Shown here one piece after another: positions 48,059 to 57,940 of a stretch of DNA of 64,000 nucleotides (its first letter is position 1; the number at the start of each line of letters is the position of its first letter). Under the pieces are notes generated by a model, which was not told the origin of the DNA, did no database searches, and was given only the letters and a program-made list of their open reading frames with translations. Source of the DNA: Chloropicon primus (Eukaryota > Chlorophyta > Chloropicophyceae > Chloropicales > Chloropicaceae). The DNA lies in assembly GCA_023205875.1 (NCBI GenBank), contig CP060755.1:558001-622000 (forward strand), read 5' to 3'. The position numbers and the translations under genes are program-made.

Positions 48059-49939
48059 ATGGAGGACGAAGTGAAAGCACCCACGCAAGAGTCCCTGTCG
48101 AGGCAAAAGAAAGACCTGGAAGAGGTGCTTCGGCTGTGCTACCTCGGCAAGGATGAGGACATTGCTCGGCAGGCCACGGTGTGCGGAGCCACGAGGGTGC
48201 CTCTTGCGAAGGACAAGCAAGGGAGGGGAGGGCTTCACTTTGCCGCCTCGAACGGGAAGACGTCCACGGTGAGGGTGCTGATAGCGCGGTACGCTTGCGA
48301 TGCTGACGTGGAGGATGGCGATGGGAGGACGCCTCTCCACTTCGCGGCGGTTCAAGGGCACACGGAGACGGTGTCCGTCTTGTGCACCTTTGGCAGGGCT
48401 TGGGTGGACTCCAGCGACAGCCAGGACGACACGCCTCTCCACCTTGCTGCCAGGCTGGGGCACGCCTCGACGTGCTTGGAGCTTCTGGAGCAGGGGGCAT
48501 CTCCCCACGCAAGAAACAACAAGGGCTTGACACCTATAGGGGAGGCTGTTGTGGGCGGTCACGTGGAGGCCGTTTCTGCGATTGGGGACAAGGACTTTGC
48601 GTGCTTGCAGGACCGGCCGAAAAGCTTCTCCCTCCTGCACCTTGCCTGCGGCCAATCCCGGGATCTTGTCGCGTCCTATCTCCTCGGCAAGGTCCCCGGT
48701 CTTCTGAACGACACTCACAATCCTCAAAGGCTCTCGCCCCTCCACTCTAGCGTCCTTGTGAGGTCGGCCGCCTGCGTGGAGGTGCTGATCGGGGCGAAGT
48801 GTGAGGTGAACTTGCAGGACGCGAAAGGCAACACCCCGCTGGACCTCCTGAGCGAGGAGCCTTGCCTCAGTGGTGATGGATCGGGGTTGGGTGACGTGGA
48901 AGGTCAAATCAAGGAAATGCTCGTGAGAAACACTTCGTCGAGGCGTGGTTCACAGCAGCCAGGAACATTTCAGGGCAAAGGGGCACACACTCAGTTCAGA
49001 AAGGGGAGCGGGGAACCAAGGGCCGCGGGGAAGGCGAACGAGGTGCCGTTCTTGGAGCAGCTTGTGGGCGAGCTCAAGCAGTGCCAAGGGAGCTTCGAGA
49101 AACAGAGAGTCATATTGCTTGGCCTATCTCAGAAGTACTCCAATGACTTGAAAGCCTTGGAGAATTGCTTGGGTAGAGGGTACTTGGTGGTCGGCGACGA
49201 GGATAAGACGAAATCTGATCTTGTTTCTGCGATAGCGAAGAGCATAGGAGAAATGGACCGCGTCGAGAAGGCGCTCCAGGTGATGAAAACTCTCAAAGCT
49301 GCGCACGAGGATGAAGACATCCAGGACGCGTTGCGGGACTCGAAGGTGAAGAGTCAGTTGCATCTGACCAATGACAAGGAGCGCCTGAGAGATATGGTGA
49401 TGTCTGAGGATTTCGGCATCAGCAAAGAGATTCAGAACAAGCTGCATGGCTTGAGAGTCTTCTTCACTTCACGTGGCTTTACCCCCAGCGCCTTCACGAA
49501 AGAGATAGCAGTGGAGCAAGGAAAAGAGAAAGAGGTTCAGCTTCTGGATGAAGAGAGGATCAAAAAGTTGGAGGGGACCATGGACGACTTTGCGGAAACT
49601 GCTGTGAAAGCTCTTTTCAGCTTTGCGTCGGTCCAGAAAGGGGGAGAAGCCGGAACAGAAGCCGTCGTTACGCCTTCCAGTACAACAAGCGCAAATCCCA
49701 CGAGCAAAGTGGGGGACGAGCAAGATGAACCAGAAAGAAGAGGAACCACAAAGGAGGAAATATGGCAAGCTTGCAAGCGGCAAATGCTTCTTTCCCTTGT
49801 GAGCCTTGTTTGCACTTTTCTGCTCATGTGGGTGCTGAGGAGGTCTGGATCGTTTGATTTCACCCCGCAGGGGCCAGATGCACAAATCACGGGAAGTGCT
49901 GACGGGCAAGCCAGCGATTCCATGTTTGATGAACTGTAA
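48059..49939 (+). CDS. Ankyrin-repeat protein with C-terminal membrane anchor
   Basis: An intronless 626-residue protein from ATG 48059; the frame is open upstream, but that part is low-complexity and lacks a better start. Residues about 55-300 form roughly seven ankyrin repeats, with canonical TPLHFAA and TPLHLAA cores. A Gly/Ser-rich linker follows, then an all-helical region (about 335-540). A single hydrophobic segment near 575-595 (MLLSLVSLVCTFLLMWVLR) lies about 30 residues from the end, so the protein should be tail-anchored with its ankyrin domain in the cytosol. Binding partner and membrane are unknown. The stop codon overlaps TGTAA (49935-49939). The neighbouring bromodomain gene ends 57 bases away. 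Confidence 0.83.
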   Translation: MEDEVKAPTQESLSRQKKDLEEVLRLCYLGKDEDIARQATVCGATRVPLAKDKQGRGGLHFAASNGKTSTVRVLIARYACDADVEDGDGRTPLHFAAVQGHTETVSVLCTFGRAWVDSSDSQDDTPLHLAARLGHASTCLELLEQGASPHARNNKGLTPIGEAVVGGHVEAVSAIGDKDFACLQDRPKSFSLLHLACGQSRDLVASYLLGKVPGLLNDTHNPQRLSPLHSSVLVRSAACVEVLIGAKCEVNLQDAKGNTPLDLLSEEPCLSGDGSGLGDVEGQIKEMLVRNTSSRRGSQQPGTFQGKGAHTQFRKGSGEPRAAGKANEVPFLEQLVGELKQCQGSFEKQRVILLGLSQKYSNDLKALENCLGRGYLVVGDEDKTKSDLVSAIAKSIGEMDRVEKALQVMKTLKAAHEDEDIQDALRDSKVKSQLHLTNDKERLRDMVMSEDFGISKEIQNKLHGLRVFFTSRGFTPSAFTKEIAVEQGKEKEVQLLDEERIKKLEGTMDDFAETAVKALFSFASVQKGGEAGTEAVVTPSSTTSANPTSKVGDEQDEPERRGTTKEEIWQACKRQMLLSLVSLVCTFLLMWVLRRSGSFDFTPQGPDAQITGSADGQASDSMFDEL

Positions 49940-49996
49940 AGTGTTCCCTTCTTTCTTCAATGTACATGCACCATATACACCTAGAATTACAAACAA

Positions 49997-52072
49997 TTAG
50001 CTCATCATAGCTTTGGTGGACCTGTTCTTTCTTCCTTTAGATTCATGCTCTGCGGCAGACGGTATCTGCTTGAGAGGGCCGCTCTCGTTGCGGTTCATAC
50101 GAGAGCTCACGCCAACCTGCTGCCCTGGCGCATTTGGTGCAAGCGGGGCAACAAAGCGCGCCCTCTCCGCAGTTTCCAAAGGCCTGTGCAGTCTTTCGTA
50201 CAATTCATCTGAAGTATCTTCACTCTCCTCATCGCTCTCTTTCGCATCTTTTGCGCCTTTGCCCCCTTGCTTCGCACAAGCGGCCTTCTCGTCCTTTGCC
50301 GAAGCTTCTGCGTCAGTGCCACTAATGTCTCTCACACCAGGAGTATTGATGAACTCAACCTTCAACGGAGAGGGAACCTTGGAAGTCCCTCCCGGGGAGA
50401 CCAAGTTATCTACATCGAAGCCGGGCGAGAGGTACCCTCCGGCACCGGGCGAGAGGCACAGCCCCTCTCCGTTTGGAGCGTTCTGATTGACGCTTTGCTC
50501 GTGCTCAAACGCCAGAAGACGAGCCCCAATTCTCGTTTTGAAAATCTGCGGGTCAATGATGGGAGGCATTGTGCTCCTTGCGTGAATGATCTTCCCCTGC
50601 TTGTTTATGTTTTGCCTCGCGTAGGATATCTGGGCATGGAGAGCATGCACTTGCTTGTGCATAAGAAGAGCCTCTTCCATCAGTTCCACAAGCACATTTT
50701 CGGTGACGTCCGAGTCACCCTTCTTGTCCTCCTCCATAGGCGTTGGCAGCGCAACCACCGTGGAGTCCTTCAGGGCCTCCGAAGGTCCCAAGTGCGAGAA
50801 CACGCCAAACCACCCGGGAAACGCCTTTGCTAAACTAAACTCCCCGTTTCTCTTGCCGACTCTCCTTCTCTTCGTTTTCCTCTGTGATCCCGCGATAGCG
50901 CTGAACTTGGAGGACCCTTGGGAGCCACGTTCCGACCCCTCCCCGCTGGTGCCAGGCGCTCCAACAACAGGATTCCGAGCCTCTTCACCTGTGGCTTGAA
51001 TGCCTTTTCCCATAGCACCCAGCTTCTTCTTGTACGTCCTCTCGTCTGCTTCCAGCATCTTGATCCTTCTCTCCAACCACCTGCACCTCCACATAATTTC
51101 CTTCCTGCTCTTGTCTTCTCGCCACACTTTCCGGAACGCCGCGTCACTGGCCGCGGAGCCTTCGCCCCCCTTTGAAGGGGACGCCGCTTCCACCTGCATC
51201 GTGGCCGAAGCTTCTCTGGCCCTGCTTGTTGCGGGCAAACTCTCCACCTGCACAATGGCTGGTCTTTGCACGCCTCCTCTGGGGGCAGAACCGCGCTTCT
51301 TGCCTTCCGCCACCTCGTCCTCCGTATCAGAGAAGGAGCTCCAGCATTCGACGAGATCTGACCTTTCCACTTGCGCAACTTGCTGCTTCTGCTTCGGGGC
51401 GCCCTCGGCGTCCTTGATCATATCTTCCGTAAGGGGACTGTTCAGTGCTTGTGCGGCACACGTAGACCTAATGAAAGCAGACATGCATCTCTCCTCGGCC
51501 TTCTTAATGGCCAAGTTGTTCCTCTCAGCAGCCCTTGCTTGCTGAGCTTGCTCATCCCTCCAAGCTTCCTCGCACACTTCTGGGTTGTAGGCTCCCTCCA
51601 AGGTGACGTCGGTCACCACAGTCTGGTTCGTGTTCGTCGCCTCGGGATGCCACAGCAGGATGCTCCTCCTCCCCTCCAGCTCGTTCTCCCGCAGGACTTT
51701 CCTCAAGCACCTCTGCAAATGGCCGGCCGCCTTGTGGACCCTCGACCTCTTCTGGTTGTACGTCATCGCGTTCGAGCAGATCAGCTCCAGATCGTCCACG
51801 AACTGCCTCCATGTCTCGTACTTCCTCTCGTCGATCTTCTTCCGTATCGTGAAGAAGTCCATGGGCTTCTTTATGATCGTAAAGTAGTTGGGAGCAACCT
51901 CCTCCGTCACAGGATCGGAGAAGAACCTGCTGCTGTCGTGCTGAGCGCACCGCCTCACGATCTCAAGCAAGCACTCGGACGCGCCCTTGAAAGAGGCTCT
52001 GCCCTTCCCTCCGGACGCGGAACCCACCCCGCCGGAGGTCCCTGCCATCATGGCGGCCTCTTCCTTCGCCAT
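49997..52072 (-). CDS. Bromodomain protein
   Basis: An intronless 691-residue protein from ATG 52072. A single bromodomain covers about residues 30-135. Its ZA-loop region is FFSDPVTEEVAPNYFTIIKK, followed by PMDFFTIRKKI, and SNAMTYNQKRSRVHKAA holds the acetyl-lysine-contact asparagine. The rest is mostly disordered. A charged segment CRWLERRIKMLEADERTYKK resembles the helix found after the linker in some plant bromodomain proteins. A second helical block is near LVELMEEALLMHKQVHALHA. A nuclear chromatin-reader role is expected from the domain; the complex is unknown. TTACA at 49987-49991 is a minus-strand TGTAA signal just beyond the stop. Confidence 0.88.
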   Translation of the reverse strand: MAKEEAAMMAGTSGGVGSASGGKGRASFKGASECLLEIVRRCAQHDSSRFFSDPVTEEVAPNYFTIIKKPMDFFTIRKKIDERKYETWRQFVDDLELICSNAMTYNQKRSRVHKAAGHLQRCLRKVLRENELEGRRSILLWHPEATNTNQTVVTDVTLEGAYNPEVCEEAWRDEQAQQARAAERNNLAIKKAEERCMSAFIRSTCAAQALNSPLTEDMIKDAEGAPKQKQQVAQVERSDLVECWSSFSDTEDEVAEGKKRGSAPRGGVQRPAIVQVESLPATSRAREASATMQVEAASPSKGGEGSAASDAAFRKVWREDKSRKEIMWRCRWLERRIKMLEADERTYKKKLGAMGKGIQATGEEARNPVVGAPGTSGEGSERGSQGSSKFSAIAGSQRKTKRRRVGKRNGEFSLAKAFPGWFGVFSHLGPSEALKDSTVVALPTPMEEDKKGDSDVTENVLVELMEEALLMHKQVHALHAQISYARQNINKQGKIIHARSTMPPIIDPQIFKTRIGARLLAFEHEQSVNQNAPNGEGLCLSPGAGGYLSPGFDVDNLVSPGGTSKVPSPLKVEFINTPGVRDISGTDAEASAKDEKAACAKQGGKGAKDAKESDEESEDTSDELYERLHRPLETAERARFVAPLAPNAPGQQVGVSSRMNRNESGPLKQIPSAAEHESKGRKNRSTKAMMS

Positions 52073-52254
52073 AATCGCTAGGGTTCGCTGCGCCTCGCCT
52101 TCCGGGTCCAGATCAAAAAAACGAAAACGCCTGAGAGGGGGAGGAGGGGGGTTGGGCGATCACCACCAATGGATGGATGATTAATGGATGGATGACAGTC
52201 TGCGTATAATAATCGAGGGCCCGTGTATAGGGGCCGCTGAAAGCATAGCCTCTC

Positions 52255-55200
52255 TTAATATCTTATCGCGAAGTGCTCCCAGCTTCCTGCTCCGTCCTTG
52301 AGCTTGAGCTCCTCGTCGTGGTACTCCAGAAGTCCAGATCTTTGCGTGATCGTTAGCATTGTGATGCCAAGATCCCTTGCAAACTTGTACAGCTCCTCCT
52401 CCACGTCCGCGGAAACTGCATTAGTGCACTCATCCAAAAAGCACCAGTGCGGCTTGTGGTAGAACAATCTGGCCATGCCCAGGCGCTGCTGCTCTCCGAG
52501 GGACAAAACGTTTTCCCAGTCCTCCACAGAGTCCCAGCCCCACCTCTCGACGAGGTACTTCAGGTGGACTTTGTCGAGGAGATCCTCCAGCTGGGCGTCG
52601 AGGGACTCATCCGCGGTGCCTGCATCGTCAGGGCTGTGGGGGTACAGGATTTGCGCCCTCAGGGACCCCAAGGTTGTGTACGGCTTCTGCGTCACCACGA
52701 ACAGGGCAGGTCTGCGGTGGTCGAGCTCGGTGACTCCCCAAATCTGGGAGTCTTCCAGCTGCTTGCTGCGGTGGTCGAGGTGGGGGACCCGGACGTGGCC
52801 CTTGGTCATCGGCCACAAGCCGGCAACGCACCTCACCAGGCTGGTCTTTCCGCTCGCGTTCGGCCCACTGATCAGCAAGTTCTTGTCCAAAGGAACGGAG
52901 AGGGACAAGTTTTGGGCCAGAATGCTTCCGGAAGGCGTCTCGACGTTCGCGTCATCAAACTCTATGGCATTCGAGCCCTGCGAGTAGATCAAACCTGGCT
53001 TCCCGCGAGAGTCATCATCATAATGAATGAAGTTGTCCACCTTTCGGCACTTCTTCATCTCCTTGAAGACCTCCGATATCCTCGTCGCGCCACCGGCAAG
53101 CTCGGTGTACCTCTGGTGCAGTCCCAAGATGTCCCCGAAAGAGCTGAAGGTCTGCGCAATGACCGTGGCCAAATAGCGCATGTCTTTCACCATGGCAGCC
53201 TGCTCGATCACGTCCTTGCGGATGTCGATAGGATACTGCAGGGAGAAGATCATGCTGACGATCCAGGTGATGTTGTGTGGCATGTGGTTTGTCAAAAAGT
53301 TTTCATAAATGTCGTGGTTGAACCTCTTGCTCAGGGTTCCCAGCACGTGGTTCTTGAGCGCCGCGAATCTCTGGTGAATGTTGTACTTCTCCCTTTGTCC
53401 GCCGCCAAAAAAGGCAACGCTCTCGGCCCTCTCTCTCAGGGCGATGTGGCTCTGCCTGAAGGCCGATTCCAGGTCATGCTCCCCTCTCGAGGCCATCGCC
53501 AAATCCGGTGATATGGCTTTCAGCGTCGTGTACCCAAACGCCATGTAGAAGTACAAGAATGCGACGCCTTTTTTTCCCGTCAACTTGTAGCACCGCCAGC
53601 TGAACCACGCAGCATCGAGGACTGGCTTGATCGCACAGGGGACCAGTGCCGCGAGGTCATCGCACCACCTCTCGACATCGCGCGTGATCCTCTGGTCCAC
53701 GTCCCGCAGGTGCTGAATGTGCACCGACCTGTAGTAGGTGTCCTTCTTGAAATATCTGTCCAGCAGGAGATCAGTCAAGCGCTGTCTCCATCCCAGCGCC
53801 AGGTGATCGGTGAGATACTTGAGGGAGGAGGCAATGACCGAGTTTGATATGCTTTGCATCGCTGAAGTGATCATCAACTTGTAGAAACCACTGCGGTCTT
53901 GGTTGATGACGAAGAACACAGTCTGGCCGTTGAGGTTCGCGATGCGGTCGCTGATGGCTGTCCTCAGCACAACGCAAGCTGCGAGGGCGGACAGGTGCAC
54001 GGCATCAGACCCTTGCCAGGACAGCTTTTTCTTCCCCGAGGCCAGAAGCTGGCTCACGAGCTTGAACATGTCTGACATGGAATGCTTGCCCTTTGCCTTC
54101 ACCTCAAGGGAATCATCGTACAAGGAAGCACTCGACATTCCTTTTGGTGCTTTGACCTTGTGCTCGTTTATCAGCGCGCCGAGGTGCTGAGTGGATTGGC
54201 CAGTTCCGTGCTTGCTCAGTTTTTTGGACTTGCTCTTTTTGATCATCGCCTCGTACACCAACTTCGAGTCGGTGCTCCTGGTGATGTCATCACTCTGGTC
54301 CTGGTCGCTCTCCTCCTCGTCCTCCTCCGAGGACGAAGCCTCGTTGCTGTGCTTGAGGTCGTTCAGGGTCCAGCCACCCTCCCCGTCCAAATGCAGGACC
54401 TTGTCGTGGAACGCCACAAGAGCGGGCCTATGCGAGATAGTGATGCAGGTGCAACCCATGCTCTCGACAATCTCGCAGAACCTCTCCTCCATGTCGTTCG
54501 TGACACCACTCGTGCACTCATCCAAGATGGCAAACCTCGGCTTGTGGTAGAACAACCTGGCCATCCCCAGGCGCTGCTGCTCGCCAAGGGACAAGACCTC
54601 GGCCCAGTTGACGACAGTTGTCGAGGCATCCAGCACAGCGAGATCGCCCTTCTTGACCGAGTCCTCACTCCAATCGGAAGAATCTTTTGACGAGACGCTG
54701 ATGTCATCTTCGGCATTCGAGCTGTAGCGGCCAAAATCGGTCAGCAGGTAGAGCAGGTCCACTTTTCGCAAGAGCTCCCTGAGCAGCTCGGGGTTGTCGA
54801 CGAGCTTGCGATCCTTGTCCACGGTCGACGGGTAGATGAGCTGCCCAATCAGGGTGCCCACGCTGACGAAAGGCTTCTGAGGAACATAAAAGATGTCCGC
54901 AGCCAGCCCCTCGTCTCCCTTGGCGCTGCCTCGGTCACTCGCGTTCCTCCTCGGCTTGGACACAAAGCCCTCCTCGAGCTGCCACAATCCTCCGAGGACC
55001 CTGAACAGGGAAGACTTTCCCGCGCCGTTAGGTCCGGTCACGAGCAAATTCGTTCCTTCCTCGATGACGAGGTTCAAGTCCCTGATCAGGGTGTGTCCAG
55101 CAGGCGTCTTCACCGTCGCGTTCTTGAACACGATGCTGTTTGGGCTCTCGGCAGGAGCTTCGTCGCCAGGCGGCGCGTCCTGCGTCAACGCGGACTTGTA

Positions 55201-56442
55201 CGTCCTCTCCTCGGAAGCCGCCTCGCCACTCTTCGTGATCTGGGGGGTCGCTTGCATGGCGTCCATCAGGCCCCCAATCCTCTGAACGTACGCTCTCATC
55301 TTTGAAGTCTTGTTCGGCATGTTGCCAAGGACTCCAAAAGCAGTGAACAAGCTGATCACGACTCCCGTGTGGTACCTCATGTTGCTGAGCATGTCCGCCC
55401 TTCCCTTCATGGTGTTATTGGGCCTGAGGTGGCCCTCGAAGAAGGGTCCGATGATCAGTATGACTGCAAACGTCGCCCCAAAGTACTTGAGGGCAAGATC
55501 TTGCACCATGGAGAACCTCCAAGTGTTGAACAGGAGCTTGCTGTTGTGGGCAACCATCTGAGCCAGCCTCTGCTGTATCGTCTCCGCTTCCACCACGATT
55601 CCCTTCTTGTAGAATGCCACGCTCTCGGAGTTGCTCTTCAGCCTCGTTTGGGCCATCCTGTACGATCCCTCCAGGGCCTGCTTCCTCTTGTACATCTTGG
55701 CAAAGTTGGGGCTCGCCAGCTTGACGAGGGTTCCCGCGCCGAAGATGTACCCGCACATGGCCAGGGTGTACCTGTGCGACCTTGTGTACGAACCCAGCCT
55801 CTGCGAGTAAAACAGGACGTCCACAATCCCACCGATCACCTCCCCGGTGCATTGGGCCATCCCACTGCAGTACTTGGGCACATCCTCGCAAATGATTTGC
55901 TCTGGGTTCGCCACAGACTTGTCGACGTGGGAACACTTGTAGTAGTTCATGTCATTGAAGTACTTGTCGTGCACCCGTCCGGTCAGCCTGCTCCTCCAGC
56001 TCATCTCCATGCCCTGCGTGATCTTCGTGAACTGCGATTGAAGGTAGCTCAGCAGCAAGCAGCCAAAGAAGTTCTCGCCCAGGAGTCTGAGGAAAGCCTT
56101 CTTCTGACGAAGAAACGCCGTCCGGAAGAGGCCGCCCTGGACCGTGGACAAGCGGTTCGCCAGGAGGGTCCGGGTGCAGGCCAAGCCAGCGAGAGCTGCA
56201 AGGCTAGGAATCGAACCCTTAAGAAGCATGGCGAGAACCTTCTTCGAGCTCTTCCCTCCGCCACGCTTCTTTCTCAAGCTCCCATCTTTCTTCTCCTTCG
56301 TCCGACCCCCACCGCGATGACGACGAGACTTTTCGAGACTCTTGCGGTGGAAGTAGACGGCCGCGAAGCCCAGCGCCGCGGCACCGATCGCCGAGGCGGC
56401 GAGCTTCCTCCTCCTCGGCCCCCCGGCCCCCGCCAGCATCAT
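52255..56442 (-). CDS. ABCD1: Full-size peroxisomal ABCD transporter (COMATOSE/PXA1 type)
   Basis: An intronless protein of 1,396 residues from the ATG at 56442; the frame continues 35 codons to a TTG, which is not a likely start. ABCD transporters import fatty acyl-CoA into peroxisomes for beta-oxidation. Two complete halves are fused, TMD-NBD-TMD-NBD. NBD1 has Walker A GPNGAGKSSL (about 469), signature LSLGEQQRLGMARL (about 614) and Walker B FAILDECTSGV. NBD2 has GPNASGKTSLVRC (about 1192), LSLGEQQRLGMARL (about 1312) and WCFLDECTNAVS. Such fused full-size ABCD proteins are typical of plants; animal and fungal ones are half-size. The N-terminal 60 residues are very basic. Confidence 0.95.
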   Translation of the reverse strand: MMLAGAGGPRRRKLAASAIGAAALGFAAVYFHRKSLEKSRRHRGGGRTKEKKDGSLRKKRGGGKSSKKVLAMLLKGSIPSLAALAGLACTRTLLANRLSTVQGGLFRTAFLRQKKAFLRLLGENFFGCLLLSYLQSQFTKITQGMEMSWRSRLTGRVHDKYFNDMNYYKCSHVDKSVANPEQIICEDVPKYCSGMAQCTGEVIGGIVDVLFYSQRLGSYTRSHRYTLAMCGYIFGAGTLVKLASPNFAKMYKRKQALEGSYRMAQTRLKSNSESVAFYKKGIVVEAETIQQRLAQMVAHNSKLLFNTWRFSMVQDLALKYFGATFAVILIIGPFFEGHLRPNNTMKGRADMLSNMRYHTGVVISLFTAFGVLGNMPNKTSKMRAYVQRIGGLMDAMQATPQITKSGEAASEERTYKSALTQDAPPGDEAPAESPNSIVFKNATVKTPAGHTLIRDLNLVIEEGTNLLVTGPNGAGKSSLFRVLGGLWQLEEGFVSKPRRNASDRGSAKGDEGLAADIFYVPQKPFVSVGTLIGQLIYPSTVDKDRKLVDNPELLRELLRKVDLLYLLTDFGRYSSNAEDDISVSSKDSSDWSEDSVKKGDLAVLDASTTVVNWAEVLSLGEQQRLGMARLFYHKPRFAILDECTSGVTNDMEERFCEIVESMGCTCITISHRPALVAFHDKVLHLDGEGGWTLNDLKHSNEASSSEEDEEESDQDQSDDITRSTDSKLVYEAMIKKSKSKKLSKHGTGQSTQHLGALINEHKVKAPKGMSSASLYDDSLEVKAKGKHSMSDMFKLVSQLLASGKKKLSWQGSDAVHLSALAACVVLRTAISDRIANLNGQTVFFVINQDRSGFYKLMITSAMQSISNSVIASSLKYLTDHLALGWRQRLTDLLLDRYFKKDTYYRSVHIQHLRDVDQRITRDVERWCDDLAALVPCAIKPVLDAAWFSWRCYKLTGKKGVAFLYFYMAFGYTTLKAISPDLAMASRGEHDLESAFRQSHIALRERAESVAFFGGGQREKYNIHQRFAALKNHVLGTLSKRFNHDIYENFLTNHMPHNITWIVSMIFSLQYPIDIRKDVIEQAAMVKDMRYLATVIAQTFSSFGDILGLHQRYTELAGGATRISEVFKEMKKCRKVDNFIHYDDDSRGKPGLIYSQGSNAIEFDDANVETPSGSILAQNLSLSVPLDKNLLISGPNASGKTSLVRCVAGLWPMTKGHVRVPHLDHRSKQLEDSQIWGVTELDHRRPALFVVTQKPYTTLGSLRAQILYPHSPDDAGTADESLDAQLEDLLDKVHLKYLVERWGWDSVEDWENVLSLGEQQRLGMARLFYHKPHWCFLDECTNAVSADVEEELYKFARDLGITMLTITQRSGLLEYHDEELKLKDGAGSWEHFAIRY

Positions 56443-56833
56443 CTTTCCGCCGCGATCGATCGCCAAAGGCTTCTTCCCTTCTGCCTCCTCTTTCCCCTTT
56501 CCACGACGACGACGCCGAAACGAGTGGCGGGGGAGGAGGGAGGCCAATGGAGTGGAGGCCAGAGGGTGGGGATGGAGGGAGAGGTTGGGTGGATGTGGAT
56601 CAAGGGGCGGGGTGGGGGTCGGATGGACGGAGGGGTTGGCTGGGTGGTCGGCTCCAGGGGTAGGGGTGGGGGCAGGATGAGCCTCAAAAGAAGCAAAGGA
56701 GGAATGGATGAAAAGGTGGGAAGAAAACGCGAGACTTATTACTAGTGTTACAGAAAAACGTTGTGCGTTGTGTGTTGTGTTTGTCCTTTATTACGCAAGC
56801 ATCATCTCCCACGACGGCGACTTTGAATTGAAT
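56443..56833. other. Intergenic gap upstream of ABCD1
   Basis: Between two minus-strand genes. A G-rich tract (gggg/ggtgg/ggatg words) spans about 56525-56680, and TTACA at 56748-56752 is the minus-strand TGTAA signal of TPI. No gene was recognised. Confidence 0.55.
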
Positions 56834-57940
56834 TCACGCCCTGGCCATCTCAAAAGCGTTGGCGATGACGAGAAAGTCCGGCCCCTTCAGACTGGCACCG
56901 CCCACCAGGAAACCATCAACGTCCTCCTTTGTTGCGAGGTCCGAGCAGTTCTCCGCGTTCACGCTGCCGCCGTAGATGACCCTGAGGCTCTTGCTAACGC
57001 TGGGGCTGACGTTGTCCGCGAACCACTTCCTCAGGTACGCGTGGACCTCCTGGGCCTGATCCGGCGTGGCCACCACACCCGTGCCGATGGCCCAAACCGG
57101 TTCGTACGCGACCACAACGCTCGACCAGTCATCGATCTTGCCGGCGATGGCGGCAAGCTGCGCGTCTAAAACCTCGAACATCTTTCCTGACTCTCTCTGC
57201 TCCAAGGTCTCCCCAATGCAGGCGATGACGGAGAGCCCGGTGTCCAAGGCCTTCTTGCACTTGTCGGCCACGAACTCGTTGGTCTCGCCGTTCAGCGCCC
57301 TCCTCTCGGAGTGCCCCAGGATGACCCAGTTCACGCTCATGTCGCCCAAGGCCTCCGCAGTGATCTCGCCCGTGTAGGCTCCGTAGCCTTCCACCCAGCA
57401 GTTCTGCGCGGACACCTGGAACTTGCCCGCGTCCAGGGTCTCCGATACGTAGGGCAGGTGGACGAACGTCGGGGCGCACACGACCTCCGTGTTCGAGGGA
57501 ACGCTCCCGGCGTTCAGCTCCTCCACCAGCTTCGTCACGGACGACTTGGTTCCGTTACTCTTCCAGTTCCCTCCAACAAAGAATTTTCCATCGCAGCCCA
57601 TGCGGGTGAGGTGCCTCCTGCTGCCTTGCTGGCTCGCGGTTCCCACCTGCGGCACGCCATGGCTCCTCAGCGCTCGGGCTCTGAGAGTGCGTCTGAACGC
57701 GTTCACTTGAACCTGAGCGGAACGACGACGTCCGTGCACGAGTCGAGCGACCGAATCGATTTTTCACCAACAGAACAGAGAGCCAAGAACGGAGAGGGGA
57801 GTCTGGTCGTCAGCAGGCGAGCGAGGCAGAACACATCGAATAGAGGCGGTGGCCCCGCACAACAGAGCACCAGCATCAGTGCTGGTCGCACTCGGGATCA
57901 ACGAGGGGAAGGGGGAAGGAGCTTGAGCCTTACCCTCATG
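56834..57940 (-). CDS. TPI: Triosephosphate isomerase, probably plastid form
   Basis: The TPI body starts at ATG 57601 and would give a 255-residue cytosolic-size enzyme. The frame stays open upstream, and a small exon (57935-57940, ATG AGG, then GTAAGG) joined to an acceptor at 57713-57714 would add 39 residues, basic and rich in Arg/Ser, as a transit peptide ([20 protein letters not shown]). I prefer this two-exon model (294 residues, intron 57713-57934) because green algae run this step in the plastid. TPI interconverts DHAP and GAP. Catalytic residues are visible: [10 protein letters not shown] (Lys), ILGHSERR (His) and [13 protein letters not shown] (Glu), with YGGSVN near the end. The core is certain; the 5' exon is inferred. 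Confidence 0.85.

Noticed and set aside
56196-56225. tRNA-T-arm-like word (GGGTTCGATTCC on the minus strand)
   Set aside because: It lies inside the ABCD coding region and has no cloverleaf around it.
55369-56745. 458-codon plus-strand frame
   Set aside because: Antisense of the first half of the ABCD transporter.
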